A stretch of DNA of 64,000 nt from Methylobacterium sp. 10 (GCF_000519085.1 NZ_KI912577.1:4086035-4150034); one strand, 5' to 3'. Shown: positions 1 to 8,996, numbered from the stretch's first letter. Notes: generated by a model from the letters alone, not told the origin. Numbers and translations are program-made.

Positions 1-606
1 TCGCGTACGGTGGTGGCGGCCCGCCAGGACGTGGAGGCCGAGCGCTCGTTCTTCGAGACGGTGTTCGGCCGGCGTGATCCGGATCGGAGCCCTGCTCCTG
101 CCCTCGCCTATGCCTCAGCCGATACGGGGACCATCGATCTGAGCCAGCGCCGTGTCCTCGACCGCGTACCCGCGACGGCGGCCGGCGGAACCGCGATCTA
201 CGACATCAGCGCCAGTACGGTGACGCTGCCGAGCGGCGAGCAGCTGGAAGCCCATTCCGGTCTCGGCCAGCACATGGATAACCCGCGCCTCGTCCATGTC
301 CGCATGCGCGGTGCGACGCCGCCCGGCACCTACGATCTGACCGAGCGCGAGGCCCTGTTCCACGGGGTGCGCGCCATCCGCCTCAACCCCGTCGGCGGCA
401 GCGCCGCCATCCACGGCCGCGACGGCATCCTCGCCCATACCTACATGCTCGGCCCGAGCGGCGCGTCCAATGGCTGCGTGGTGTTCAAGGACTACAATCG
501 CTTCCTGCAGGCCTATCTGCGCGGCGACATCCGCCGCCTCGTGGTGGTGGCCGGTCACAAGGGCGATGCACCGGCCTCGTTCACGGCGAAGCTGTTCGGC
601 CGTTGA
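1..606 (+). CDS. DUF2778 (Tlde1-like) domain protein, 3' part
   Basis: C-terminal ~200 residues of a DUF2778-family protein. The reading frame is open to the left window edge. A GTG at position 10 could start it, but nothing there resembles a ribosome site, so I read the gene as truncated by the window. The domain has the family's HGRDG stretch and the SxGC motif (residues SNGC near the C-terminus), the Cys/His arrangement of L,D-transpeptidase-like enzymes. DUF2778 includes the T6SS effector Tlde1, which acts on peptidoglycan, but many members are housekeeping or unstudied. No type VI genes are visible nearby, so a toxin role is not supported. A 27-bp perfect hairpin follows 45 bases after the stop. 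Confidence 0.75.
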   Translation, partial: SRTVVAARQDVEAERSFFETVFGRRDPDRSPAPALAYASADTGTIDLSQRRVLDRVPATAAGGTAIYDISASTVTLPSGEQLEAHSGLGQHMDNPRLVHVRMRGATPPGTYDLTEREALFHGVRAIRLNPVGGSAAIHGRDGILAHTYMLGPSGASNGCVVFKDYNRFLQAYLRGDIRRLVVVAGHKGDAPASFTAKLFGR

Positions 607-651
607 TCCCCGGTCGTTTCCCATCCGGCCGATACCAGTCCAAAATACTCC

Positions 652-714
652 GGCACGCCACGAGGTTAGTCTGCGACGCGTCCTGCACGTCGCAGACTAA
701 CCTCGTGGCGTGCC
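652..714. terminator. 27-bp perfect inverted repeat (possible terminator)
   Basis: Arms 652-678 and 688-714 are exact reverse complements around a 9-base loop. It lies 45 bases after the DUF2778 stop. There is no T-run on either side, so it is not a textbook intrinsic terminator. The length and perfection are unusual and could mark a REP-like element. Confidence 0.6.
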
Positions 715-991
715 GTCGCTGGGCGGCGGTACTTCCTGCCGAAGCGACGAAGAACCTACGTTTGGCGATGGTATTTTTCGAATTGAATCGTTTGTCTTAA
801 TTCATACGGGCCAGATCGCGATATGCTCAAGCTCGAATTTGCTTGATATGGCGCCATCGACATTTCGGAACTCATGGACTCGGCTAGGGTTTTCCTCTGG
901 AGCCATCGGCGACGGGGTTCGGCCCCGCGGCGTCCAGGCCGCCAGGGCGTTCCCCGCGATTGTCCTGACATTCCGGTTTCGAGAGAGCGCG

Positions 992-2164
992 ATGAAAGCA
1001 CTGTGTTGGCACGGCAAGGGCGACATCCGCTGCGATACGGTGCCCGATCCCCGGATCGAGGATGCGCGCGACGTCATCATCAAGGTGACGTCCTGCGCCA
1101 TCTGCGGCTCCGATCTCCACCTGATGGACGGCCAGATGCCGACCATGGAGAGTGGCGACGTCCTCGGCCATGAATTCATGGGCGAGGTGGTCGAGGTCGG
1201 CCAGGGCTTCACCAAGTTCAAGAAGGGTGACCGCATCGTCGTGCCCTTCAACATCAATTGCGGCGAGTGCCGCCAGTGCAAGCTCGGCAACTGGTCGGTC
1301 TGCCAGCGTTCGAACCGCAATGCCGAGATGGCGGCCGCCCAGTTCGGCTACACCACCGCCGGCCTGTTCGGATATTCGCACCTCACCGGAGGCTATTCCG
1401 GCGGTCAGGCGGAATACGTGCGCGTGCCGATGGCCGATGTGGGACCGATGCTGGCGCCCGAAGGCGTCGATGACGAGTCCCTGCTGTTCCTCACCGATAT
1501 CCTGCCCACCGGCTGGCAGGGTGCCGAGCATTGCGAGATCAAGGGCGGCGAGATCATCGCGGTCTGGGGCGCGGGCCCGGTGGGATTGTTCGCGATCCAA
1601 TCCGCCAAGATCATGGGCGCCGAGCGCATCATCGCCATCGACACGGTGCCGGAGCGCCTCGCCCTCGCCCGCAGATACGGCGCCACGGACATCATCGATT
1701 TCATGAACGAGGACGTGTTCGAGCGGATCAAGGAGATCAGCAAGGGCGAAGGCGCCGACGGCGTGATCGACTGCGTCGGCATGGAGGCCAGCGCCGGGCA
1801 CGGCATCGCCGGCATCGTCAATACGATCCAGGAGAAGCTCACCTCGACCCAGCGCCCCTACGCGCTCATGGAGGCGATCAAAGCGGTCCGTCCCTGCGGG
1901 ATCGTCTCGGTCCCCGGTGTCTATGGCGGCCCGATCCCGGTGAACATGGGCTCGATCGTACAGAAGGGCCTGACCATGAAGAGCGGTCAGACTCATGTGA
2001 AGCGCTACCTCGAGCCGCTGACGAAGCTGATCCAGGAGGGCAAGATCGACATGACTTCGATGATCACCCACCGCTCCACCAACCTCGCGGACGGCCCCGA
2101 CCTCTACAAGACGTTCCGCGACAAGAAGGACGGCTGCGTGAAGGTCGTGTTCCACCCGAACTGA
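992..2164 (+). CDS. Zinc-dependent alcohol/formaldehyde dehydrogenase
   Basis: A 390-residue medium-chain dehydrogenase of the glutathione-independent formaldehyde-dehydrogenase-like branch. Catalytic zinc ligands are visible as Cys38 and His60-Glu61, and structural zinc ligands as Cys90, Cys93, Cys96 and Cys104. The nucleotide-binding loop is GAGPVG around residue 200. Expected reaction: NAD(P)-linked oxidation of an alcohol or aldehyde; the substrate cannot be read from sequence. I chose the ATG at 992 because it gives the family's normal N-terminus (MKALCWHGKGD). The frame stays open upstream to 710, but that stretch has no family similarity. The gene stands alone, with an AT-richer stretch at about 760-860 that probably holds its promoter. 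Confidence 0.9.
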   Translation: MKALCWHGKGDIRCDTVPDPRIEDARDVIIKVTSCAICGSDLHLMDGQMPTMESGDVLGHEFMGEVVEVGQGFTKFKKGDRIVVPFNINCGECRQCKLGNWSVCQRSNRNAEMAAAQFGYTTAGLFGYSHLTGGYSGGQAEYVRVPMADVGPMLAPEGVDDESLLFLTDILPTGWQGAEHCEIKGGEIIAVWGAGPVGLFAIQSAKIMGAERIIAIDTVPERLALARRYGATDIIDFMNEDVFERIKEISKGEGADGVIDCVGMEASAGHGIAGIVNTIQEKLTSTQRPYALMEAIKAVRPCGIVSVPGVYGGPIPVNMGSIVQKGLTMKSGQTHVKRYLEPLTKLIQEGKIDMTSMITHRSTNLADGPDLYKTFRDKKDGCVKVVFHPN

Positions 2165-2175
2165 TCGCATCGATC

Positions 2176-2205
2176 CGGATGTGGCCCGGAGCGGGGCCAC
2201 ATCCG
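2176..2205. terminator. Bidirectional hairpin between convergent genes
   Basis: Perfect 12-bp arms (2176-2187 and 2194-2205) around a 6-base loop, in the 64-base gap between the convergent dehydrogenase and D-serine ammonia-lyase genes. It probably terminates both. No clear T-tract. Confidence 0.65.
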
Positions 2206-2228
2206 AATGATGAGTCCGTCCTTCACCT

Positions 2229-3509
2229 CTACCCCCGTGACAGGGCGGCCTGGAATTCCGCCTCCGGCAACAGCGCGCCGCCGGTGGTCCAGACCACATG
2301 CGTCGCCTGTCCGGCCCCAGTGGCGTCGAGATAGGGTCGGACCGCGGCGAACCCCGCCGCCGCCGAGGGTTCGAGGCGCAGGCCCGGATCGGACCAGAGG
2401 CGCTTCACCCAGGCGAACAGCTCGGCATCCGCGATCGTGACCACCGCCTCGATGAGCGGGCCGACCGTGCCCGCTACCAGCATGGAGGCACCGGCCACGG
2501 CGAGCCCGTCGGCGGCGGTACGGTTGTCGAGGCCGATCTCGTAGACGTCGACCGGGCGCGACAGGCCGGCGGCGAGCTGCACCAGCATGCAGGGCGAGGC
2601 CACCGGCTCCACGAAGACGCAACGGACCGCGTCGCCGAACAGCAGCTTGAGGCCGAGGGTGACGCCGCCGGGCGCGCCGCCGACGCCGCAAGGGAGATAG
2701 ACGCAGAGCGGGTGGGCCGGATCGACCCGGATCCCGGCTTCATCCAGCTGGCGCCGCAGGTCGAAAGCCGCTGCCGCATAGCCGAGGAACAGGTCGACCG
2801 AACTCTCGTCGTCGACGAAATGTGCGTCGGCCCTGCCCTCGAAGGTCGACCGTGCCGCAGCGACGGCGCTGCCGTAATCGCCTTGGTGCTCGACCACCTT
2901 GGCGCCGATGTCCCGCAAACGCTGCTTCTTCCACGCCTTGGCGTCGTGGGACATATGGACCTCAACCGCGAAACCCAGCGCCCGCGCCATCACGCCGACG
3001 CTGAAGCCGAGATTGCCGGTGCTGCCGACCGCGACCGTATGGGCACCGAACGCGTCGCGGGCTGCCGCCTCCGCGAGCCGGGCATAGGAATCCCCCGGCC
3101 GCAGCAGGCCCTTCTCGAGCCCGAGCCGCTCGGCATAGACCAGCACCTCGTAGACGCCGCCCCGCGCCTTGATGCAGCCGGTGACCGGCAGGTCGTGATC
3201 GGCCTTCACCCAGACCGCGCCGCCGGCCGGACCCGCGATGGCCTGCGTCATAGGGTCGGCGAGAGGAATCAGGGGCGAGTCGATGCGCCCCGTGTCCAGA
3301 TCGTCGAAGAGGTGGCGCAGCAGCGGATCGAAGCGGCGCCAGCGCGCCTCGGCCGCCTCCACATCGGCCAGGGAGAAAGCCAGGGTCGGCAGGAATTCGG
3401 CGGCCGGCCTGAGATGGGGATTGAGCCAGATGGTGGGACGGGCCTGCCGCACGCTGGCCGGGATGGCATCGAGGGAATAAGCGGGCGGGGTTTCGGCATC
3501 CATGCTCAT
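2229..3509 (-). CDS. dsdA: D-serine ammonia-lyase
   Basis: PLP enzyme converting D-serine to pyruvate and ammonia. About 426 residues, close to the usual ~440. The PLP lysine lies in PVTGCIKARGG (Lys114 from the chosen start), matching the DsdA signature, and the phosphate-binding glycine loop PCGVGGAPGG is clear. Several starts are possible (3518, 3509, 3503). The ATG at 3509 has an AGGAG about 10 bases upstream. No DsdC-type activator is adjacent. Next upstream is acdR, ~88 bases away and on the same strand, so the two deaminases for small amino acids (D-Ser and ACC) sit side by side. ACC deaminase can itself act on D-serine (known for the family), so a shared nitrogen-scavenging role is plausible. 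Confidence 0.88.
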   Translation of the reverse strand: MSMDAETPPAYSLDAIPASVRQARPTIWLNPHLRPAAEFLPTLAFSLADVEAAEARWRRFDPLLRHLFDDLDTGRIDSPLIPLADPMTQAIAGPAGGAVWVKADHDLPVTGCIKARGGVYEVLVYAERLGLEKGLLRPGDSYARLAEAAARDAFGAHTVAVGSTGNLGFSVGVMARALGFAVEVHMSHDAKAWKKQRLRDIGAKVVEHQGDYGSAVAAARSTFEGRADAHFVDDESSVDLFLGYAAAAFDLRRQLDEAGIRVDPAHPLCVYLPCGVGGAPGGVTLGLKLLFGDAVRCVFVEPVASPCMLVQLAAGLSRPVDVYEIGLDNRTAADGLAVAGASMLVAGTVGPLIEAVVTIADAELFAWVKRLWSDPGLRLEPSAAAGFAAVRPYLDATGAGQATHVVWTTGGALLPEAEFQAALSRG

Positions 3510-3596
3510 GCGCTCCATTCTCCTGCGTATGTGGTGCTCGGGGCGGCGTCGCGGCGCTCGATGAACCGGCGGGAGGGCGTCACGCAAGCCTCGCCG

Positions 3597-4061
3597 TCAG
3601 AGATCCATCGGCGCATTGTCCACTACCTCCTTCATCACGAAGAACGTCCGCGTCTGCCGCACGCCCGGCAGGGCGATCAGGGTGTTGCTGTGGAGGCGGT
3701 TGAAATCCGCCATGTCGGAGACGCGGATCTTGAGGAAATAGTCGAAATCGCCGGCCACCAGATGGCAATCGAGCATGGTCGGCATCGCCTGGGCGGCGGC
3801 CTCGAAAGCGGCGAAGCTCTCCGGCGTCGAGCGGTCGAGCACGACGCCCACGATGACGAGGGACCCCCGCCCGACCTTCTCCGGCGCGATCTGCGCATGG
3901 ACGCCGCGGATGTAGCCTTCGTCGAACAGGCGTTGCGTACGGCGGTGGCAGGTGGCGGCGCTGGTATTCACCCGCTTGGCGACCTCGGCATTGTTCATGC
4001 GCCCATCGGCCTGGAGCAGGCGCAAGATCTTGAGGTCGATCCGGTCGAGCGCAGCCGACAT
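3597..4061 (-). CDS. acdR: Lrp/AsnC-type regulator of ACC deaminase
   Basis: A 154-residue Lrp/AsnC protein: N-terminal winged helix-turn-helix (about residues 5-55, with LQADGRMNNAEVAKRV and the recognition helix around SAATCHRR), then a RAM/AsnC ligand-binding domain (about 65-148, with GDFDYFLKIRV). The standard partner of acdS in proteobacteria is an Lrp-like AcdR transcribed divergently. That is exactly the arrangement here, with 159 bases between the start codons, so I assign it as acdR. Known AcdR proteins activate acdS in the presence of ACC. It may also influence dsdA downstream (inference). Confidence 0.85.
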   Translation of the reverse strand: MSAALDRIDLKILRLLQADGRMNNAEVAKRVNTSAATCHRRTQRLFDEGYIRGVHAQIAPEKVGRGSLVIVGVVLDRSTPESFAAFEAAAQAMPTMLDCHLVAGDFDYFLKIRVSDMADFNRLHSNTLIALPGVRQTRTFFVMKEVVDNAPMDL

Positions 4062-4220
4062 GGAAGATTCTTTCGCGATAGCTAGTATCTGTGGACAGTA
4101 TGGGCGGTATTGCGGCGTCGATGCAAGCCGGGGCCGCTGAAATCGTCCGATCTTCGAGAGCACCTTCCGGTCGTCTTTTGCTAGCGTTCGACCGTCGCCA
4201 CATCGAGGACGCGTCACACC
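4062..4220. promoter_or_regulatory. acdR-acdS divergent promoter region
   Basis: The 159-base gap between divergent acdR and acdS must contain both promoters and the AcdR sites. Within it the pentamer agtat occurs twice in direct orientation (4083-4087 and 4096-4100), next to an imperfect gatagc/gtatc dyad. These are only candidate Lrp-type sites. acdS has a GAGGA about 12 bases before its ATG. Confidence 0.45.
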
Positions 4221-5231
4221 ATGCTGTCGAAATTCGAGCGCTATCCCCTCACCTTCGGTCCGAGCCCGATCGAGAAGCTGTCGCGCCTCACGGACCATCT
4301 CGGCGGTGATGTCGAGATCTACGCCAAGCGCGAGGATTGCAATTCCGGCCTCGCCTATGGCGGCAACAAGCTGCGCAAGCTCGAATACATCGTGCCCGAC
4401 GCCATCGCGAGCGGGGCCGATACGCTGGTCTCCATCGGCGGCGTGCAGTCCAACCACACCCGCATGGTCGCGGCGGTGGCCGCCAAGATCGGCATGAAAT
4501 GCCGGCTGATCCAGGAAGCCTGGGTGCCGCACGAGGATGCGGTCTACGACCGGGTCGGCAACATCCTGCTGTCGCGCATCATGGGCGCGGAGACGCAGCT
4601 CGTGGATGACGGGTTCGACATCGGCATCCGCGAGAGCTGGAAGGCGGCCCTGGAGGACGTCAAGGCCAAGGGTGGCAAGCCCTACGCGATTCCCGCCGGC
4701 GCCTCGGTGCACAAGTTCGGCGGCCTCGGCTATGTCGGCTTCGCCGAGGAGGTCCGCGCCCAGGAAGCCGAGATGGGCCTGAAGTTCGACTACATCGTCG
4801 TCTGTACCGTCACCGGCTCGACCCATGCCGGCATGGTGGTGGGCTTCGCCGCCGATGGCCGCGCCCGCAACGTCATCGGCATCGACGCCTCCTGCACCCC
4901 GGCCCAGACCAAGGCGCAGGTGCTCGACATCGCGCAGAAGACGGCCGCCCTCATCGGCGCCCCCGAGATCACGGCCGACGACGTGGTCCTCAACGAGGAT
5001 TACGCCTATCCGGTCTACGGCGTGCCCTCGAAGGAGACGGTCGAGGCGATCCGCCTCTCGGCGCGGCTCGAAGCCATGATCACCGACCCGGTCTACGAGG
5101 GGAAATCGATGCAGGGCATGATCGACCTCACCCGGAAGGGGTTCTTCCCCAAGGGCTCGAAGGTGCTCTACGCCCATCTCGGCGGCGCGCCGGCCCTGAA
5201 CGGCTACAGCTACACGTTCCGGAACGGCTGA
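4221..5231 (+). CDS. acdS: 1-aminocyclopropane-1-carboxylate (ACC) deaminase
   Basis: PLP enzyme that opens the ACC ring to give 2-oxobutanoate and ammonia, draining the plant ethylene precursor. 336 residues, against 338 for the Pseudomonas reference. The PLP lysine is Lys50 in YGGNKLRK. Ser77 sits in GGVQSNHT. The ACC-specific residues are present: Tyr292-Glu293 (reference Tyr294-Glu295) in VYEGKSMQGM, and Leu320 in YAHLGGAPALNGYSY. Glu and Leu at these positions separate true ACC deaminases from D-cysteine desulfhydrases, so the call is specific. Cytoplasmic. Regulated by divergent acdR. It ends 11 bases from the convergent LysR gene. Confidence 0.96.
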   Translation: MLSKFERYPLTFGPSPIEKLSRLTDHLGGDVEIYAKREDCNSGLAYGGNKLRKLEYIVPDAIASGADTLVSIGGVQSNHTRMVAAVAAKIGMKCRLIQEAWVPHEDAVYDRVGNILLSRIMGAETQLVDDGFDIGIRESWKAALEDVKAKGGKPYAIPAGASVHKFGGLGYVGFAEEVRAQEAEMGLKFDYIVVCTVTGSTHAGMVVGFAADGRARNVIGIDASCTPAQTKAQVLDIAQKTAALIGAPEITADDVVLNEDYAYPVYGVPSKETVEAIRLSARLEAMITDPVYEGKSMQGMIDLTRKGFFPKGSKVLYAHLGGAPALNGYSYTFRNG

Positions 5232-5241
5232 TCGGGACGGT

Positions 5242-6150
5242 TCACGCCCCGCCGGCTTCCGCCGGCGGCAGGGCGGCCACGAGCTGGCGCAGGAACGCTT
5301 CGGCCGCGTGCGGCAGCTTGCGGTCCCGCATCAGTTGGACCTGGATGCCGCGCCGCAAGCTCGCCTGTGACTGGACCGGGATGCAGACCAGTTCGCCGAG
5401 CCGCACCGGCGTCTGCACCGAGAGGGCCGACATCAGCGCGATCCCCTTCGTCCGACGCACGAAGGGGAGGAGCGCCGTGAGGATGTTGGAGGTCAGCGTG
5501 GGCTCGATGGCGATGCCCTCCGCCCGGCAGGCCGTATCGAAGACGAGACGCGCCGTGGTGTCGAGGGGCGGCATCGCGATCGGATAGGCCTGGAGCTCGT
5601 CGATCCGGATCGACGCCCGGCCGGCCAGTGGATGGTCGGGGGCCGCCAGCGCCACCATCTCCACCGTCGCGTCGTAGATCACCGTGACGAGGTTCGTTGG
5701 CGCCAGCGCGAAGGTGATGCCGATATCGGCGTCGCCGGCCGCCACCACCTGTGTCACCTGTGCCGGCGGCAGGACCTGGATCTCGAACCGGATGCCGGGA
5801 TAGCGGGCGTGGAACTCGGCGATGGCGTTCGGCAAGAGGTCGAGGGCGAATCCCTCCGCCGTGGCAACCCGGATGAAGCCGCGCGCAAGCCCCTGTAGTT
5901 CCTGGATCTCGGCCGCGACCTGCTCGGCCCGCACCAGGGTCTGGCGCGCATGCCGGGCCAGCAGCTCGCCCGCCGGGCTCAGGACCATCCCGCGCGGACG
6001 GCGCTCGAACAGGACGCAATCGAGTTCGGTCTCCAGATTGGCGATCTGCCGGCTGATCGCCGAGGCCGCGACGTTGAGCTGGGCGGACGCCGCCGCGATG
6101 GAGCCCGTGCGGGCGACGGCGAGGAAGTAGCGCAGGCCTGACATCTGCAT
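5242..6150 (-). CDS. LysR-family transcriptional regulator
   Basis: A ~302-residue LysR regulator: N-terminal winged HTH (residues ~3-60, GSIAAASAQLNVAASAISRQI) and a periplasmic-binding-protein-like effector domain from ~90 onward. I use the ATG at 6150 because it puts the HTH at the normal distance from the N-terminus. A second in-frame ATG lies at 6144, and others upstream (6180, 6186, 6243) are possible. It is divergent from a peptide ABC operon, and an inverted repeat (6224-6247) lies between them, so it probably controls that operon and itself. LysR proteins usually need a small co-inducer. Here that may be the transported peptide or a hydrolysis product (inference). Confidence 0.88.
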   Translation of the reverse strand: MQMSGLRYFLAVARTGSIAAASAQLNVAASAISRQIANLETELDCVLFERRPRGMVLSPAGELLARHARQTLVRAEQVAAEIQELQGLARGFIRVATAEGFALDLLPNAIAEFHARYPGIRFEIQVLPPAQVTQVVAAGDADIGITFALAPTNLVTVIYDATVEMVALAAPDHPLAGRASIRIDELQAYPIAMPPLDTTARLVFDTACRAEGIAIEPTLTSNILTALLPFVRRTKGIALMSALSVQTPVRLGELVCIPVQSQASLRRGIQVQLMRDRKLPHAAEAFLRQLVAALPPAEAGGA

Positions 6151-6223
6151 GGTCGCTGTCCCATCCCTCGCCGGCTCCATGACCATTGCCGAAACGGCAC
6201 GGCAAGCTTCGACAAATTCTACT

Positions 6224-6247
6224 TGTTGCGATGCAAAATGCACAACA
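6224..6247. promoter_or_regulatory. Candidate LysR operator (dyad)
   Basis: tgttg and caaca form a 5-bp dyad with 14 bases between them, and the core holds tgca-aaa-tgca. It lies in an AT-richer stretch between the divergent LysR and binding-protein genes and fits the T-N11-A style of LysR sites. Prediction only. Confidence 0.4.
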
Positions 6248-6318
6248 TCATGGCACGAGGAAAAAAGCGGCAGGATGGGACTCGAGAGTGTCCGTCGAGA
6301 TGTCGCGGAGCTGAAGGG

Positions 6319-7854
6319 ATGCAGATCATGGCGAGATACCTTCCCGCGGCAGGCGCCACACTCGCTCTCCTGCTAACGACGTTCAGCGTTCCGGCGCTCG
6401 CCGGCAAGGCCAACGATACCCTGGTCTATGCCTCGGATACCGAGCCGGAGAACGTCAGCCCGTATCACAACAGCGCCCGCGAGGGCGTCGTGCTCGCCCG
6501 CAACGTCTGGGACACCCTGCTCTACCGCGACCCGAAGACCGGCGCGTATCAGCCGATGCTGGCCACCGCCTGGAAATGGGTCGACCCGACTACCCTCGAA
6601 CTGACCCTGCGCGAGGGCGTGACCTTCCATAACGGCGACGCGTTCAGTGCCGAGGACGTGGCCTTCACCTTCAATTACGTGCTGACGCCGGAAGCCCGCA
6701 CGGTGACGAAGCAGAACGTCGACTGGATGAAGTCGACGGAGGTGGTGGACGCCAAGACCGTCCGAATCCACCTCAAGACCGCCTTTCCGGCCGCCCTCGA
6801 ATACCTCGCCGGACCGACGCCGATCTTCCCGGCCGCTTACTTCAAAAAGGTCGGCCTCGACGGGTTCGCCAAGGCTCCCATCGGCACCGGCCCCTACCGC
6901 ATCAACAGCGTGGAGAACGGACGCGGGGTGAAGATGGAGCGGAACGCCAAGTATTGGCCCGGCAGCCCCATCGGGATGCCCAAGATCGGCAAGCTCGAAT
7001 TCCGCGTCATCCCCGATGCCGACAGCCGCATGGCCGAACTCGTCACCGGCGGCATCGACTGGATCTGGCGCGTGCCGAGCGATCAGGCCGACCAGCTGAA
7101 GGGCGCTCCCAACGTCTCCGTGCTCAGCGCCGAGACCATGCGGGTCGGCTTCCTGCAATTCGATACGCTCGGCCGCGCGAAGGAGAACTCGCCCCTGAAG
7201 GATCCCCGCGTCCGCCAGGCAATCTCCTACGCCATCGACCGCAAGGCGATGGTGGACAACCTCGTCCGTGGCGGCAGCCGCGTCATGAACGCGGCCTGCT
7301 TCATCGACCAGTTCGGCTGTACCGACGAGGGCGTGCCGCGCTACGCTTACGATCCGGCCAAGGCCAAGGCGCTCCTCAAGGAGGCCGGCTATCCCGACGG
7401 GTTCGAGATCGATCTCGGCGCCTATCGCGAGCGCGACTACGCCGAGGCCGTGATCGGCTACCTGCGCGCCGTCGGCATCACCGCCCGGCTCAACTATCTG
7501 CGCTACGCGGCTCTGCGCGACATGATCCGGGGCGGCAAGGTCTCCATCGCCTTCCAGACCTGGGGCTCGTTCTCGGTCCTCGACGTCTCGGCCTTCACCG
7601 GCGTCTACCTCAAGGGCGGTGACGAGGACCTGACCAAGGATCCCGAGACCATCGCGGCGCTCCAGGCCGGCGACGGCGCCACCGATCCGGCCGCGCGCAA
7701 GGTGAAATATGCCGAGGCGCTCAAGCGCATCGCGGCCCAGGCCTATATCCTGCCGTTGTTCTCCTACTCGACGAATTACGCCTTCACCTCGGACCTCGTC
7801 TTCACCGCGCAGCCCGACGAGTTGCCGCGCTTCTACGCGGCGAGCTGGAAGTAA
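6319..7854 (+). CDS. Peptide ABC transporter substrate-binding protein (SBP family 5)
   Basis: Periplasmic solute-binding protein of the DppA/OppA family, 511 residues. The N-terminus is a Sec signal peptide: short charged start, hydrophobic run TLALLLTTF, cleavage likely after PALA. Family features include the FHNGDAFSAEDVAFTFNYVL stretch and the later VRQAISYAIDRKAMVDNL. The ATG at 6319 is preferred, with a GGAG about 8 bases upstream. A second start at 6328 is possible. It is the first gene of an operon with two permeases, an M20 peptidase and a double ATPase. The peptidase suggests a di- or oligopeptide or acylated amino-acid ligand; the sequence does not say which. Confidence 0.9.
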   Translation: MQIMARYLPAAGATLALLLTTFSVPALAGKANDTLVYASDTEPENVSPYHNSAREGVVLARNVWDTLLYRDPKTGAYQPMLATAWKWVDPTTLELTLREGVTFHNGDAFSAEDVAFTFNYVLTPEARTVTKQNVDWMKSTEVVDAKTVRIHLKTAFPAALEYLAGPTPIFPAAYFKKVGLDGFAKAPIGTGPYRINSVENGRGVKMERNAKYWPGSPIGMPKIGKLEFRVIPDADSRMAELVTGGIDWIWRVPSDQADQLKGAPNVSVLSAETMRVGFLQFDTLGRAKENSPLKDPRVRQAISYAIDRKAMVDNLVRGGSRVMNAACFIDQFGCTDEGVPRYAYDPAKAKALLKEAGYPDGFEIDLGAYRERDYAEAVIGYLRAVGITARLNYLRYAALRDMIRGGKVSIAFQTWGSFSVLDVSAFTGVYLKGGDEDLTKDPETIAALQAGDGATDPAARKVKYAEALKRIAAQAYILPLFSYSTNYAFTSDLVFTAQPDELPRFYAASWK

Positions 7855-7891
7855 CGGTTCCAAAGGCGCCGGCTCTGTCCGCAGACCGCGT

Positions 7892-8008
7892 CCCTCTCCC
7901 CCTTGTGGGGAGAGGCTAGGAGTGGGGGTGGTTGGGCGACCCTCAGTCGGCTGAGGCCGGCGGAGCCACCCCCCACCTCCAACTCCTCCCACGAGGGGGA
8001 GGAGGGCC
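7892..8008. repeat. REP-like G/C-rich inverted repeat element
   Basis: A ~117-bp imperfect palindrome in the 227-base gap between the binding-protein and first permease genes. The left arm begins with a small hairpin (ctctcccc/ggggagag), followed by ggagtgggggtgg. The right arm reads ccaccccccacctccaactcctccc. Its right arm closely matches the right end of the element at 26655-26795, so this is a dispersed family. Placed inside an operon, it could stabilise the upstream mRNA and lower permease expression relative to the binding protein (known for REP elements, inferred here). Confidence 0.6.
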
Positions 8009-8081
8009 GCGTCGCGACTGGAGCGAACGAGGCAATCCATCAGGATTGGTACGACACGACCCGTAACGAAGGAACCGGCCC

Positions 8082-8996
8082 ATGCTCAGGTTCATGCTGC
8101 AACGCATCCTCGTCGCCATGGCGGTCGCCGTGACGGTGTCGGTGGCGAGCTTCATGCTACTGCACCTCTCCGGCGATCTCGCTGCCGCCATCGCCGGCCC
8201 CGAGGCCACCTCCGCCCAGGTGGAGGCGATCCGGGTCCAGTACGGGCTGAACCAGCCGATGCTGGCGCAGTTCACCGCCTGGGCCTGGAAGGCGCTGCAT
8301 TTCGATTTCGGCAATTCGTTCTACTTCCGGGAAAGCGTGGTCGATCTCCTCGCCTCCCGCATGCCGATCACCCTGTTCCTCGGCGTGGTAGCGCTCACCG
8401 TCGCCCTGTTCGTGGCGATCCCGCTCGGCGTCCTGGCGGCGGTGAAGCGCGATACCTGGATCGACCGGCTCGCTCTGTCCGTCTCGGTGCTGGGCCAGGC
8501 GATGCCGAGCTTCTGGTTCGGCCTGACGCTCATCATGGTGTTCTCGGTGAACCTGCGCTGGCTGCCGGTCTCGGGCAACACGACCTGGAAGCACTTCGTG
8601 CTGCCGGCCGTCGCGCTCGGTTACTACGCCATGCCGGCCGTGATGCGGCTCACCCGCAACGGCATGTTGGAGGTGCTGGCCTCGGACTATGTCCGCACCG
8701 CCCGCGCCAAGGGCCTGCCCCCGCGAAAAATCCTGATCCGGCATGCGCTCCGCAACGCCGTGATCCCGGTGATCGCGCTCGCCGCCGTGCAGTTCGGCTT
8801 CATGCTCGGCGGCTCCATCGTGATCGAGGCGGTGTTCTCGCTCCAGGGGCTCGGGCAGCTCGCCTGGGAGAGCATCGCCCGCAACGACTTCCCCGTGGTC
8901 CAGGCGATCGTGCTGGTCCTGGCGATGATCTACATCGCCCTGACGCTGGCCGCCGACCTCCTCAACGCCTTCCTCGATCCCCGGCTGCGCCAATGA
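8082..8996 (+). CDS. Peptide ABC transporter permease (DppB-like)
   Basis: A 304-residue inner-membrane permease of the DppB/OppB type. The N-terminal helix (residues ~8-28) is followed by the typical periplasmic loop (EAIRVQYGLNQPMLAQF) and five more helices. The EAA loop that docks to the ATPase is visible around YVRTARAKGLPPRKILIRHALRN (residues ~205-225). Its stop overlaps the next start (ATGA at 8993-8996), indicating coupled translation with the second permease. Confidence 0.93.
   Translation: MLRFMLQRILVAMAVAVTVSVASFMLLHLSGDLAAAIAGPEATSAQVEAIRVQYGLNQPMLAQFTAWAWKALHFDFGNSFYFRESVVDLLASRMPITLFLGVVALTVALFVAIPLGVLAAVKRDTWIDRLALSVSVLGQAMPSFWFGLTLIMVFSVNLRWLPVSGNTTWKHFVLPAVALGYYAMPAVMRLTRNGMLEVLASDYVRTARAKGLPPRKILIRHALRNAVIPVIALAAVQFGFMLGGSIVIEAVFSLQGLGQLAWESIARNDFPVVQAIVLVLAMIYIALTLAADLLNAFLDPRLRQ

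Noticed and set aside
884..2299. A minus-strand frame of ~470 codons opposite the dehydrogenase
   Set aside because: Antisense shadow. The plus strand has intact zinc-ligand cysteines and the GAGPVG loop.
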